Assembly: GCA_947057505.1 (NCBI GenBank)
Contig: CAMSEM010000038.1
Span: 1 to 11,331, forward strand
DNA: 11,331 bases
Origin: an uncultured Clostridium sp.
Lineage (GTDB): Bacteria; Bacillota; Clostridia; TANB77; CAG-508
Direction of reading: 5' to 3'
Below, piece by piece: positions 1-7,191 of the stretch (its first letter is position 1; every line of letters begins with the position of its first letter). The position numbers were made by a program, and so were the translations under genes. The notes beneath the pieces were generated by a model, which saw only the letters and a program-made list of their open reading frames with translations, searched no databases and was not told the origin of the DNA.

Positions 1-853
1 ACTGGAATTGTTGTTGGAATTGAAGGTGATCGCAGATGTGGGGCTTGTTGGCTTTTCCTGCCACAATAGAATTTGGCGCCTTTGTAGCTGCTATTTCTGG
101 AATAATGGCTGCATCTAACTGTAGTTCTCCATCACAAATTAAGTGTGGAACTTTTTGTTTTACCAAATTGGTTGCTTCTAGCACTTTGGTAGTTAAACTT
201 GAATTTGCACTGCCATGTGTAGAATAAGAAAGCATTGCTACTTTTGCTTCTTTTTGTGTTAATTGTTCAAAACTTTTACTAGAAGATATTGCAATTTCAG
301 CTAATTGTTCTGCATTAGGATTTTCTACTAATCCACAGTCACTAAAAATGAAAACGCCATTTTCGCCATATTCACAATTTGGAACTACCATAACAAAAAA
401 TGCTGAAACTAATTTAGTATTAGGTTTTGTTTTTAAAATTTGGAGTGCTGGTCTTAAAGTATTTGCAGTTGAATGACATGCACCAGATACTAAGCCATCT
501 GCTTTTCCTTTTTTTAACATCATCATACCAAAATAAATTGGCTCTAATAGCATTTTTTTTGCTTTCTCAAGTGTCACTCCTTTTTCTTTTCTTAATTCAT
601 ACAAACAATTGGCATATTCTTCAAATTGACTAGAAGTTTTTGGATTAATAATTTGAGCTTTTGTAATATCAATATTATTTTGTATAGCTAATGATTGAAC
701 TTTGTTTTCATCTCCAATTAAAATAATGCTGGCAAACTCCTCTTTTAAAACCTTAGATGCACTTTCTAGTACTCTAATATCTTCACTTTCTGGAAGAATA
801 ATAGTTTTAATATTTTTTTTTGCTTTTTCTTTCATACTCTCTATAAAGGTCAT
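1..853 (-). CDS. pta: Phosphate acetyltransferase, C-terminus missing at window edge
   Basis: Cytoplasmic enzyme that interconverts acetyl-CoA plus phosphate with acetyl phosphate plus CoA, usually paired with acetate kinase for ATP production from acetate. Translation from 853 gives 269 residues of clear Pta sequence out of about 330 in the family. Recognisable stretches are PES at 21-23, ADGLVSGACHSTANT near 118-132, FSDCGLVENP near 170-179, SYSTHGSA at 209-216, and a DGELQLDAA...AGKAN block ending at residue 269. The start is supported by a GGGAGG ribosome binding site just upstream and by the promoter at 884-912. The C-terminal part, which carries most of the CoA and catalytic residues, is not present. 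After AGKAN the frame stays open to the edge, but the next 46 bases do not resemble Pta in any frame, so real homology ends at position 47. The family assignment is secure; the end is not. Confidence 0.93.
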   Translation of the reverse strand, partial: MTFIESMKEKAKKNIKTIILPESEDIRVLESASKVLKEEFASIILIGDENKVQSLAIQNNIDITKAQIINPKTSSQFEEYANCLYELRKEKGVTLEKAKKMLLEPIYFGMMMLKKGKADGLVSGACHSTANTLRPALQILKTKPNTKLVSAFFVMVVPNCEYGENGVFIFSDCGLVENPNAEQLAEIAISSSKSFEQLTQKEAKVAMLSYSTHGSANSSLTTKVLEATNLVKQKVPHLICDGELQLDAAIIPEIAATKAPNSIVAGKANKPHICDHLQFQQQFQ

Positions 854-883
854 ATACTACCTCCCTTTATTTTACACTACTAT

Positions 884-912
884 ATTATATAGGTAAATGT
901 TAAAAAGTACAA
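884..912 (-). promoter_or_regulatory. Sigma-A-like promoter of pta
   Basis: Read on the minus strand, the -35 is TTGTAC (907-912), followed by a 17-base spacer and the -10 TATAAT (884-889). Transcription would start near 877, giving a leader of about 24 bases that contains the GGGAGG ribosome binding site. This gives pta its own transcript, separate from rny, which ends at the terminator just upstream. Confidence 0.7.
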
Positions 913-920
913 GAGGTTCG

Positions 921-960
921 AAAAAAAAAGTGCAACTGCTTTTTTGCAGTTACACTTTTT
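921..960 (-). terminator. Intrinsic terminator of rny
   Basis: Two 15-base arms (925-939 and 946-960) enclose a six-base loop, with a run of nine T on the minus strand at 921-929. The one position that is not Watson-Crick is a C/A mismatch in plus-strand RNA but a U-G wobble in minus-strand RNA, so the hairpin is better formed for transcription leaving rny. The arm ends four bases past the rny stop codon. Confidence 0.88.
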
Positions 961-964
961 AATC

Positions 965-2506
965 TTATTTTGCATAATCGATTACTCTAGTTTCTCTAAC
1001 AACATTAACTTTGATTTGTCCTGGATATTCCATTTCGTCTTCTACTTTTTTAGCAATATCTCTAGCCATTAAAGTCATTTGAGCATCATTAATTTTTTCT
1101 GGTTTAACAATAATTCTAATTTCTCTACCTGCTTGAATAGCAAATGATTTATCTACACCTTCAAAGGAATCTGCTATATTTTCTAGTTGTTCTAGTCTTT
1201 TGATATAAGCATCTAATGTTTCTCTTCTAGCACCTGGTCTAGAAGCAGATATTGCATCAGCTGCTTGTACAAGTACAGCTTCTGGTGATAGTGGTTCTAC
1301 ATCTCCATGATGGGCTTGTACAGCATTGATAACTTTTTCATTTTCTTTATATTTCTTTAGAATATCAACACCAATTTCAACATGAGTTCCTTCCATATCA
1401 TGGTCTAGTGCCTTACCAATATCATGTAGTAACCCAGCACGCCTTGCAAGTTTAACATCTAGCCCTAACTCTTCTGCCATAATTCTTGCTAAGTTAGATA
1501 CTTCAATAGAATGGTTTAATACATTTTGCCCATAGCTTGTCCTATATTTTAATCTACCAATTAATTTTACTAAATCTGGATGTAAACCTATAACTCCTGT
1601 TTCTAATACTGCCCTTTCTCCCTCTTCTTTAATGGTATTTTGTACTTCTTCTTTTGCTTTTTCTACCATTTCTTCAATTTTTGCTGGGTGGATTCTTCCA
1701 TCATCAATTAGTTTTTCAAGAGCAATTCTAGCAACTTCTCTTCTTAATGGATCAAAACCTGAAATAACAACAGCCTCTGGTGTATCATCAATAATTAAGT
1801 CGATACCTGTTAAAGTTTCTAATGTTTTAATATTTCTACCTTCTCTACCAATAATTCTTCCTTTCATATCATCATTTGGAAGAGCTACAATTGATACAGT
1901 TGTTTCCGAAGTATGGTCTGCTGCACATTTTTGTATAGCATAACTAATTACTTCTTGGGCATTTTTTACGGATTGTTCTTTTACCTTTGTTTCCATCTCT
2001 TTAATTAAGGTAGCTCTTTCTAATGTTAATTGTTTTTCCATTTCAGAAAGTAAAAGCTTTTTAGCATCATCTTTAGATAGTCCAGAGATTCTTTGTAGTT
2101 CTTCTAATTGTTTTTCTAAAACATTTTCAATTTCTAGTTTTTTAGCATCTAGCTGCTTATCTTTATTTTCTAAGTCTTTTTCTTTTTTTTCCATGATGTT
2201 TTGCTTTTTCTCTAAGTTTTCTTCTTTTTGAATTAATCTTCTTTCTTGACTTTGTACTTCGCCTCTTCTTTCTCTAACTTCTTGATCTAAATCTTTTCTG
2301 GCATTCATAATTTCTTCTTTTGCTTTAAAAATTTCTTCTTTTTTCCTATTTTCTGCTTCTATGTTTGCCATTTCAAGTATCTTCTTTGCTTCATTTTCTG
2401 CACTTTCCATTTTAGATTCAGCAATTTTCTTTCTTATAGCTACACCTACAAAAGTAAAAATTACTGCTGAAATTAGAAAAACGGCGATATTGATTATGAT
2501 ATCCAT
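965..2506 (-). CDS. rny: Ribonuclease Y
   Basis: Membrane-anchored endoribonuclease that starts mRNA decay in many Bacillota. The 513-residue length matches the family (about 520). In order, it has an N-terminal membrane segment (about 3-24), a long charged Lys/Glu-rich coiled coil (about 25-190), a KH RNA-binding domain with GRIIGREGRN at 216-225, and an HD phosphohydrolase domain with H332, the LLHDIGKA motif (H361, D362), H399/H400 and D417 as likely metal ligands. No expected residue is missing. The start at 2506 is supported by AAAGAGGTG at 2517-2525. A terminator follows directly, so it appears to be transcribed alone. I found no convincing promoter in the about 240 bases between the upstream gene's intended stop (2744) and this start. 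Confidence 0.97.
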   Translation of the reverse strand: MDIIINIAVFLISAVIFTFVGVAIRKKIAESKMESAENEAKKILEMANIEAENRKKEEIFKAKEEIMNARKDLDQEVRERRGEVQSQERRLIQKEENLEKKQNIMEKKEKDLENKDKQLDAKKLEIENVLEKQLEELQRISGLSKDDAKKLLLSEMEKQLTLERATLIKEMETKVKEQSVKNAQEVISYAIQKCAADHTSETTVSIVALPNDDMKGRIIGREGRNIKTLETLTGIDLIIDDTPEAVVISGFDPLRREVARIALEKLIDDGRIHPAKIEEMVEKAKEEVQNTIKEEGERAVLETGVIGLHPDLVKLIGRLKYRTSYGQNVLNHSIEVSNLARIMAEELGLDVKLARRAGLLHDIGKALDHDMEGTHVEIGVDILKKYKENEKVINAVQAHHGDVEPLSPEAVLVQAADAISASRPGARRETLDAYIKRLEQLENIADSFEGVDKSFAIQAGREIRIIVKPEKINDAQMTLMARDIAKKVEDEMEYPGQIKVNVVRETRVIDYAK

Positions 2507-2600
2507 AATTTGATAACACCTCTTTCTTATTTAATTTTCAATGTACTAAATATATATCACTAATTTTTATCATTTAAGTTTTATTAGAATATATTTTTAT

Positions 2601-4796
2601 CTACTTTATTATTTTATCTTGATTACTGTAAACTGTCAAGGGTTTTTGATGTATTTGAAAAAAATAAAGTATAACTTTAGAATTATTTTTAAAGTTATAC
2701 TTTTTTATTCTATATTTTTTAATATTGTAATGAAATATTGTTATTATGGACAAAGCACTGTGCGGATTGCCTGATAGCCACCTGGCCACCCGCTCCTTGC
2801 TTCTGAAGCAAAAATCCCGATTGATGCTTTCTGGAGCAGCATAGTTATATCCACGAGCTATAAAAGCTTTACCTCTTTCAAATCCCAAACTCAAATCTTC
2901 AAACCATCTTTTACCATAATAATTTACATCAATGTTAATTTGAAAGGATACTTCTTTTGTAGCATCACCAGTTTTTCCACATAGAGATAAAGGACTGTTA
3001 GCATCTTTTCTTCCCACATAAGCTGTTGCATATTTACTGCTGCTTCCTCCAGTAGAAGCAAATGGGGTTCCATTGTGCACATCAGATGTTTCTACCGAAT
3101 TGAAAATTGCCATAAGTTCACTTGTTCCCCCTGACATATCATATATCCCATATACATTTCCTGTAGTACTTTGCTTTTGGCTCTTTTCAGTGATATATGA
3201 GCTAGTATTTATCCCTCCTCCTGTATAACTATCATGTTTATTAGCTGATATTTCGTGCCCATTTCTTCCATATTTGCTGTGTGCTAAGTATGCTACTGCT
3301 CCCCATTCACTATTTTTACACATATGACTATACATAAAACTTTCATTTTTATCACTTTCATCAATTTTTCCAGTTTGACCATAACATGCAGTTCTCGAAA
3401 AAGTATAATAATTTCCTATTGTTTTTATTTTTTGACTTTGTGTACTAGGTGTACTTTTTAGGCTTGCACCATCTTCTCCACTCATTTCAAATTTTGCAAA
3501 CCAAAATCCTTTTAGTGGTTTATCCCATCCACCTAACTCTATATTTTGTGTTTTAGAAGCTTCATCTGTTTTAGTTGTTCCAAAAGCTGGATGTACAATA
3601 TATTTATTTCCTTCGCTATCTTCTACTATTTCTATTCCTTCTTCTAAATCATATCTTTTTTGACCATTTTCTGCACTCCACATACCATTTCCATCATAAT
3701 AGCCAGTTGGCTTTGTACTTGTTTCATCTGCGTAATAAGTTATTCTATAGGCGTATCTTGGTATCCATACAAAAAAGCTTCCATTTTCTGTTTTTGCATT
3801 TGCCCAATGACTTGAGTTATTATCTGCAAAATCACTTCCTTCAACATCTTTTTCTTTGTAATGGTACCAGTCATTGTTTAAGTTTGCTTCATCTGCTGGA
3901 CTTTCTGCTAGTTTTCCATCTTTTTCTATCCATTTAATTGCTCTCATTTTAGTCTTTGCTTCTATTGTACCATTTTCTTCACTTTTTAATATTGGTTTGT
4001 TTGGATTTTGTATGATAGTATTATGCTCGTCTAACCATAGAATATCTATTCTTCCATAAGTAGTAGTAATGTCATTTTCTATGTTAGTGCTACCTTCTAT
4101 TGGTTGTACTCCAACTGTTACGTTACATGTTTTAGGAGCTAGTTTTCCATAGGTTACAGTTATTTGAGACTTTCCTACACTTTCTCCTGCTTTAATCTCT
4201 ATGGTATCTTCTGTTTTGCCTAGTATTTCAATTATGTTATTATCAACTGATACTTCTATTTTATCAGGCGAATCATCTTTTTCTAATTCTTCTTGTGTTT
4301 TTCCATTTACTTTATCTACTACTATATGATTATTTTTAATGTTGATTTGATAAAATTTTCCTTCTATTTCTACATAATATTCTAAAGTTTCTCCACTGCT
4401 TTTTAAGTTTACATGTAATGTTGCTGTTTTTCCTATATTCATCTTTATATTTTCTGGTTCCAATTCTATTTCTGTTATACTGTTTTCATCTAACATTACT
4501 TGTTTTATGATATATCTTTGATTTTCTAGTTCTTTTTTTATATGTTCCATCGTAATAACTTTACTTGGATTTCCTTCTGCATATTTTTTAGTATTAAAAT
4601 CTGCATATGCTATATTTGCTTTTTCTTCTAATTCTGCAAGTTTTGTTTGAAGACTACTGTTTTGTGCGGTTTTTAACATACCATTTTCTCCAAATAGCAC
4701 TGTTATAGTTACTCCTGCCAAAATTAAAAGTACCACAATGGTAACTACTAACGCAATTAATGTAATTCCTTGTTTGGATTTTGTTTTTTGTTTCAT
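2601..4796 (-). CDS. Prepilin-like secreted protein with Ig-like region and FGE-like C-terminal domain, frameshifted near its end
   Basis: Reads as 731 residues, but the last 75 are probably out of frame. The N-terminus is a type IV prepilin signal: basic leader, Gly10 as cleavage site, then ITLIALVVTI and a hydrophobic helix to about 35. The mature position 5 is Ala rather than the usual Glu. A short helical stretch (45-100) is followed by a beta-rich, Ig-like region (about 110-230). The C-terminal half has GSFFVWIPRYAYRI (339-352), KNSEWGAVAYL (494-504) and GIYDMSGG (550-557), the last resembling the FGE-sulfatase motif GLYDMxGNVWEW. This fits a C-type-lectin-like fold displayed on a pilin stem; function unknown. 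At E656 a single extra base diverts the frame; the restored product would be 683 residues ending at 2744. A GAGG site at 4807-4810 and the promoter at 4868-4895 support the start. The gene is divergent from the small HTH gene. Confidence 0.82.
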   Translation of the reverse strand: MKQKTKSKQGITLIALVVTIVVLLILAGVTITVLFGENGMLKTAQNSSLQTKLAELEEKANIAYADFNTKKYAEGNPSKVITMEHIKKELENQRYIIKQVMLDENSITEIELEPENIKMNIGKTATLHVNLKSSGETLEYYVEIEGKFYQINIKNNHIVVDKVNGKTQEELEKDDSPDKIEVSVDNNIIEILGKTEDTIEIKAGESVGKSQITVTYGKLAPKTCNVTVGVQPIEGSTNIENDITTTYGRIDILWLDEHNTIIQNPNKPILKSEENGTIEAKTKMRAIKWIEKDGKLAESPADEANLNNDWYHYKEKDVEGSDFADNNSSHWANAKTENGSFFVWIPRYAYRITYYADETSTKPTGYYDGNGMWSAENGQKRYDLEEGIEIVEDSEGNKYIVHPAFGTTKTDEASKTQNIELGGWDKPLKGFWFAKFEMSGEDGASLKSTPSTQSQKIKTIGNYYTFSRTACYGQTGKIDESDKNESFMYSHMCKNSEWGAVAYLAHSKYGRNGHEISANKHDSYTGGGINTSSYITEKSQKQSTTGNVYGIYDMSGGTSELMAIFNSVETSDVHNGTPFASTGGSSSKYATAYVGRKDANSPLSLCGKTGDATKEVSFQINIDVNYYGKRWFEDLSLGFERGKAFIARGYNYAAPESINRDFCFRSKERVARWLSGNPHSALSIITIFHYNIKKYRIKKYNFKNNSKVILYFFQIHQKPLTVYSNQDKIIK
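2659..2703 (-). terminator. Intrinsic terminator of the prepilin-like gene
   Basis: Perfect 14-base arms at 2666-2679 and 2690-2703 surround a ten-base loop, with T-rich sequence on the minus strand just beyond (about 2658-2665). It lies 40 bases after the restored stop at 2744 but inside the frameshifted reading frame, which is independent evidence that the extension to 2601 is not genuine. The plus strand is also T-rich on its far side, so it could work in both directions. Confidence 0.8.
2744..2830 (-). other. Frameshifted C-terminal end of the FGE-like domain
   Basis: Removing one base from the three-T run at 2828-2830 (GAAAG to GAAG on the coding strand) restores 27 residues beginning ASIGIFASEARSG and ending QAIRTVLCP, with a TAA at 2744-2746. 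This tail has the RGxxY...IFA...R...xxIRxVL layout seen at the end of FGE-like proteins (RGGSW...GFRVV). The frame as sequenced instead gives a Lys/Asn/Ile-rich tail that reads through the gene's own terminator. The cause could be a real mutation or an assembly error. Confidence 0.82.
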
Positions 4797-4867
4797 TTGT
4801 TTTTTTCCTCTTTTCCTATGTTCATTATGTTGTTTTTAGTAAATTTTATACATTTTCTTCTTATTAC

Positions 4868-4895
4868 ATTATATATTTTATTCACTTTCTTTCAA
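4868..4895 (-). promoter_or_regulatory. Sigma-A-like promoter of the prepilin-like gene
   Basis: On the minus strand, -35 TTGAAA (4890-4895), a 16-base spacer and -10 TATAAT (4868-4873). The start point would be near 4861, leaving a leader of about 64 bases before the ATG at 4796. A six-base inverted repeat sits just upstream of the -35 at 4911-4928. Confidence 0.65.
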
Positions 4896-4910
4896 TATAA
4901 ATCAAAATGT

Positions 4911-4928
4911 TAGATAGTATTTTATCTA
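4911..4928. repeat. Small inverted repeat, possible operator
   Basis: TAGATA and TATCTA (4911-4916, 4923-4928) are separated by six bases and sit 15 bases upstream of the -35 of the prepilin-like gene. Size and position fit a repressor or activator site, and the neighbouring HTH protein is an obvious candidate ligand. Six-base arms can arise by chance in such AT-rich sequence. Confidence 0.3.
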
Positions 4929-5063
4929 CATAATGTATGTGTTTTATTTAATGTATAAAAACAATTATATATGCCTACTACGTTAATATATATTAGTCTT
5001 TTTTGTTTGTCAATACTTCTAAATAATCTTTTATATGCTTATAGCTAGTATGTATATTCCTAA

Positions 5064-5091
5064 TTGTTTTGTAAATGTTTAAAATGATAAT
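5064..5091 (+). promoter_or_regulatory. Sigma-A-like promoter of the HTH gene
   Basis: -35 TTGTTT (5064-5069), a 16-base spacer and -10 GATAAT (5086-5091). Transcription would begin near 5098, leaving about 18 bases of leader carrying the ribosome binding site AGAGGTGA at 5101-5108. Confidence 0.5.
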
Positions 5092-5115
5092 ATTGGCATG
5101 AGAGGTGAAGTAAAA

Positions 5116-5343
5116 ATGGATGACTGGGGAGAAGTAAATTTAAAATTAGATGAGTTTCTAAAAGAACACAAAATTAGTCGTTCTAGTTTATCAAGAAATG
5201 CGCAAATTCATTATAAACAGTTATTAAAATATTGTAACAATGATATGCAAAAAGTAGATTTAAATTTATTGGCTAGAATATGCAGAATAATTCATTGTGA
5301 AATTGGCGATATTATAGAATATATGCCACCAAAAGAACTATAA
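5116..5343 (+). CDS. Small Cro/CI-type helix-turn-helix regulator
   Basis: A 75-residue protein that is almost entirely one XRE-family DNA-binding domain. The first helix (about VNLKLDEFLKEHKI) is followed by a helix-turn-helix around SRSSLSRNAQIHYKQLLKY, and the ending VDLNLLARICRIIHCEIGDIIEY is typical of the short YozG/HTH_26-like group (VDLxTLxxICxxLxCxxGDLLEY). An ATG at 5098 would add six residues, but AGAGGTGA at 5101-5108 lies seven bases before the ATG at 5116, so the later start is preferred. There is no separate ligand or dimerisation domain. It is the only plus-strand gene and is divergent from the prepilin-like gene, which suggests local regulation; its actual targets cannot be read from the sequence. 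Confidence 0.85.
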   Translation: MDDWGEVNLKLDEFLKEHKISRSSLSRNAQIHYKQLLKYCNNDMQKVDLNLLARICRIIHCEIGDIIEYMPPKEL

Positions 5344-5377
5344 AAGTATGAAAGGCTTCTAACAACTTTTTGTTGTA

Positions 5378-5425
5378 AAAAGTAACCGCTCTCATTTATA
5401 AATTAAATGAAAGCGGTTTACTTTT
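5378..5425 (-). terminator. Terminator between xerD and the HTH gene
   Basis: A long hairpin with outer arms 5378-5390 and 5412-5425 (one bulged base) and an inner TCATTTA/TAAATGA stem around a five-base loop. It overlaps the xerD stop codon by two bases. The inner mismatch is C/A on plus-strand RNA but U-G on minus-strand RNA, favouring use by xerD; it probably also stops the convergent HTH transcript. The T-tract on either strand is short (four to five). Confidence 0.72.
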
Positions 5426-6305
5426 ATGCTCTTGGGTGAGCTTTTTGATAAATATCTTTTAAGCCTGTATCTTGAAATTGCATATATACTTGTGTAGATG
5501 AAATGTCTGAATGACCAAGCATTGTCTGAATTGCTTTTAAGTCTGCACCATTTTGTAATAAATGGGTTGCAAAAGAATGTCTTAACACATGTGGTGTAAT
5601 ATCTTTTGTAATGTGTGCTTGTTCTTTGTAATATTTTACAATTTTCCAGAAACCTTGTCTAGTTAATCTTTTGCCATTTACATTTACAAATAATGCTTGT
5701 TCTTTCTCATCTTTAATTAATACTGGTCTTGCCTCTTCTATGTATTCTTTAACTGCTTTTAAAGATAAAGAACCTAGAGGAATATTCCTTTGTTTAGAAG
5801 CTTGTTTGCAAATAACAAATCCTTCTTCTACATTAACGTCTTCTATGTTTAATGAGATAATTTCAGTTACTCTCATACCAGTAGCATAAGCAAATTCTAA
5901 CATTGCTTTATCTCTAGTTCCTTTTAAGTCAACATCTTTTGGTTGTTCTAATAATAGTTCAACTTCTTGTGATGTTAAAACACTTGGAACTCTTTTTTCT
6001 ACTTTTGGTGATTGAATATCTTCTGTTGGATCATGTTTTACTTTTTTTACTCTAATCAAAAATTGATAAAAAGATCTTAATGATGCTAAGTTTCTTGAAA
6101 TTGTTGACGACTTTTTACCTTCATCTTGCAAATGATCTAGATAGGCTTTTACATTTTCTTGATTCATTTTTGCATAATTAATTTTGTTTTTTTCTACATA
6201 TTCTTCAAATTGCATAATATCTCTTTGATATGATTGCAAAGTGTTGTTTGATAATTTTTTTTCATTTTGTAGAAATTCTAAAAAAGATTTGATTTGTTTT
6301 TCCAT
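5424..6305 (-). CDS. xerD: Tyrosine recombinase XerD
   Basis: Site-specific recombinase that, with XerC, resolves chromosome dimers at dif during division. The 293-residue length fits the family (about 295-300). The N-terminal SAM-like core-binding domain covers about 1-95 (SNNTLQSYQRDI, STISRNLASLRSFY). The catalytic domain carries R145 (ATGMRVTE), K171, H239 and R242 (HVLRHSFATHLL), H265 (LGHSD) and the nucleophile Y274 (STQVYMQF), so all the usual active-site residues are present. Placement just downstream of spoIIM recalls the B. subtilis spoIIM-fur-xerD neighbourhood and favours XerD over XerC or a phage integrase, though sequence alone does not separate XerC and XerD cleanly. It has its own promoter at 6381-6409. 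Confidence 0.92.
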   Translation of the reverse strand: MEKQIKSFLEFLQNEKKLSNNTLQSYQRDIMQFEEYVEKNKINYAKMNQENVKAYLDHLQDEGKKSSTISRNLASLRSFYQFLIRVKKVKHDPTEDIQSPKVEKRVPSVLTSQEVELLLEQPKDVDLKGTRDKAMLEFAYATGMRVTEIISLNIEDVNVEEGFVICKQASKQRNIPLGSLSLKAVKEYIEEARPVLIKDEKEQALFVNVNGKRLTRQGFWKIVKYYKEQAHITKDITPHVLRHSFATHLLQNGADLKAIQTMLGHSDISSTQVYMQFQDTGLKDIYQKAHPRA

Positions 6306-6380
6306 TTTAAGTTCCCCTACCCCTTTAATATTTTCTATATGTAACTAAGACATATTTACCAATTTACATAAACTACATAT

Positions 6381-6409
6381 GTTATATCAAATTAATTTAA
6401 AATTGTAAA
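6381..6409 (-). promoter_or_regulatory. Sigma-A-like promoter of xerD
   Basis: On the minus strand, -35 TTTACA (6404-6409), exactly 17 bases, then -10 TATAAC (6381-6386). The start point would be near 6374, giving a leader of about 70 bases. It lies in the 223-base gap after spoIIM, which holds no other recognisable element. Confidence 0.6.
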
Positions 6410-6528
6410 TAGGTTTTATTAAAAAACTTTAAATATTTTTGTAATTGTTTTATATTTTTAAGACTATAATAAGTTTTACAATAAAACACATTATTTTTTC
6501 TTCTTTAGAAGAATCTATTTATGAAACA

Positions 6529-7176
6529 CTAGATACAGTTTGTAATATATATAACTGCGAGATTAGTAGATATATATGTTTCTATAACAGAAGATATCAT
6601 TAGAAGAATTAAAATCATAAAAGAAAACATTGTATGTCTAAATATTTCAAATTTTATATTTTCTTTACGTTTATCCTTCATAATAGATTTATATAATTTT
6701 ATTCCACTTACAGCTAATGCTAACATACATGGAATGAATATTAAGTTTTGTAATAGCATTGTGGTAATAAAAAATAGTATTCCTTTTCCCATTCCCCAAA
6801 CAGCAATGCTTGAAGATATGGTATAGCCTAGGCAAAATCCTCGAAAAACTATTATTCCAAATACAATTGGAATCCCAATAACAGTCGAGCCAACAAACCA
6901 CATTAAAATTGTAAAAGCTAAATTATTTCCTATTGATTTTTGGAGCAGTTGTCCATTATGAATACTAGCACCTTCTTTTATTGAATTAGTAAAACTGGTT
7001 AAATATTCTTGTACTTCTTGCTTACTTTCTTCCCCTAAATTATTTACAAAAAATACACCTAAAACAATGCCAATCAACAAAACCATCGATACAATAATAT
7101 ATGGCTTTAAATTGTCTTTTATATGATTTATGATTAAATTCTTAATTTTAGAAGTTTTCTTAGGTGTTAATCTCAT
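6529..7176 (-). CDS. spoIIM: Stage II sporulation protein M
   Basis: Integral membrane protein of the SpoIID-SpoIIM-SpoIIP complex, which remodels septal peptidoglycan during engulfment of the forespore. The 215 residues match the B. subtilis protein in length. A basic N-terminus (RLTPKKTSKIK) precedes about five membrane segments (roughly 26-45, 85-110, 115-135, 136-158 and 181-212). Family hallmarks are FRGFCLGYTISS (111-122) and LLQNLIFIPCML (141-152). The start at 7176 has a strong AGGAGGAA site. I see no clear sigma-E promoter in the 117-base gap upstream, so its transcription is unresolved. Its presence argues that the organism is, or descends from, an endospore former. Confidence 0.93.
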   Translation of the reverse strand: MRLTPKKTSKIKNLIINHIKDNLKPYIIVSMVLLIGIVLGVFFVNNLGEESKQEVQEYLTSFTNSIKEGASIHNGQLLQKSIGNNLAFTILMWFVGSTVIGIPIVFGIIVFRGFCLGYTISSSIAVWGMGKGILFFITTMLLQNLIFIPCMLALAVSGIKLYKSIMKDKRKENIKFEIFRHTMFSFMILILLMISSVIETYISTNLAVIYITNCI

Positions 7177-7191
7177 TTTATTCCTCCTACT

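Larger units (their letters stand above)
4797..5115. other. AT-rich divergent intergenic region
   Basis: 319 bases between the two divergent start codons, with very low GC. It holds the two facing promoters (4868-4895 and 5064-5091), a small inverted repeat (4911-4928) and many short A/T runs. I see no coding frame, RNA gene or mobile-element end in it. Confidence 0.6.

Noticed and set aside
36..896. Several plus-strand open frames opposite pta
   Set aside because: They are antisense shadows of the strongly conserved Pta frame, with no ribosome binding sites and low-complexity Phe/Leu/Ser-rich translations.
1632..1943. 103-residue plus-strand frame opposite rny
   Set aside because: It lies wholly within the KH/HD coding part of RNase Y on the other strand and has no support of its own.
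2601..2743. The Lys/Asn/Ile-rich C-terminal tail of the prepilin-like frame as genuine protein
   Set aside because: It follows the frameshift and runs through a 14-base-arm terminator; the restored frame ends at 2744.
3575..4059. Plus-strand frames opposite the prepilin-like gene
   Set aside because: Composition (Phe, Leu, His-rich) is what antisense of an AT-rich Lys/Glu-rich gene gives; no ribosome binding site or recognisable domain.
5424..6305. Tyrosine recombinase as an integrase marking a mobile element
   Set aside because: Length, full XerD motif set and the spoIIM neighbourhood fit the housekeeping XerD; no attachment-site repeats or phage genes are near.
6498..6513. TTCTTC/GAAGAA hairpin after spoIIM as its terminator
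   Set aside because: Short six-base stem, and on the minus strand it is followed by A residues rather than a U run.
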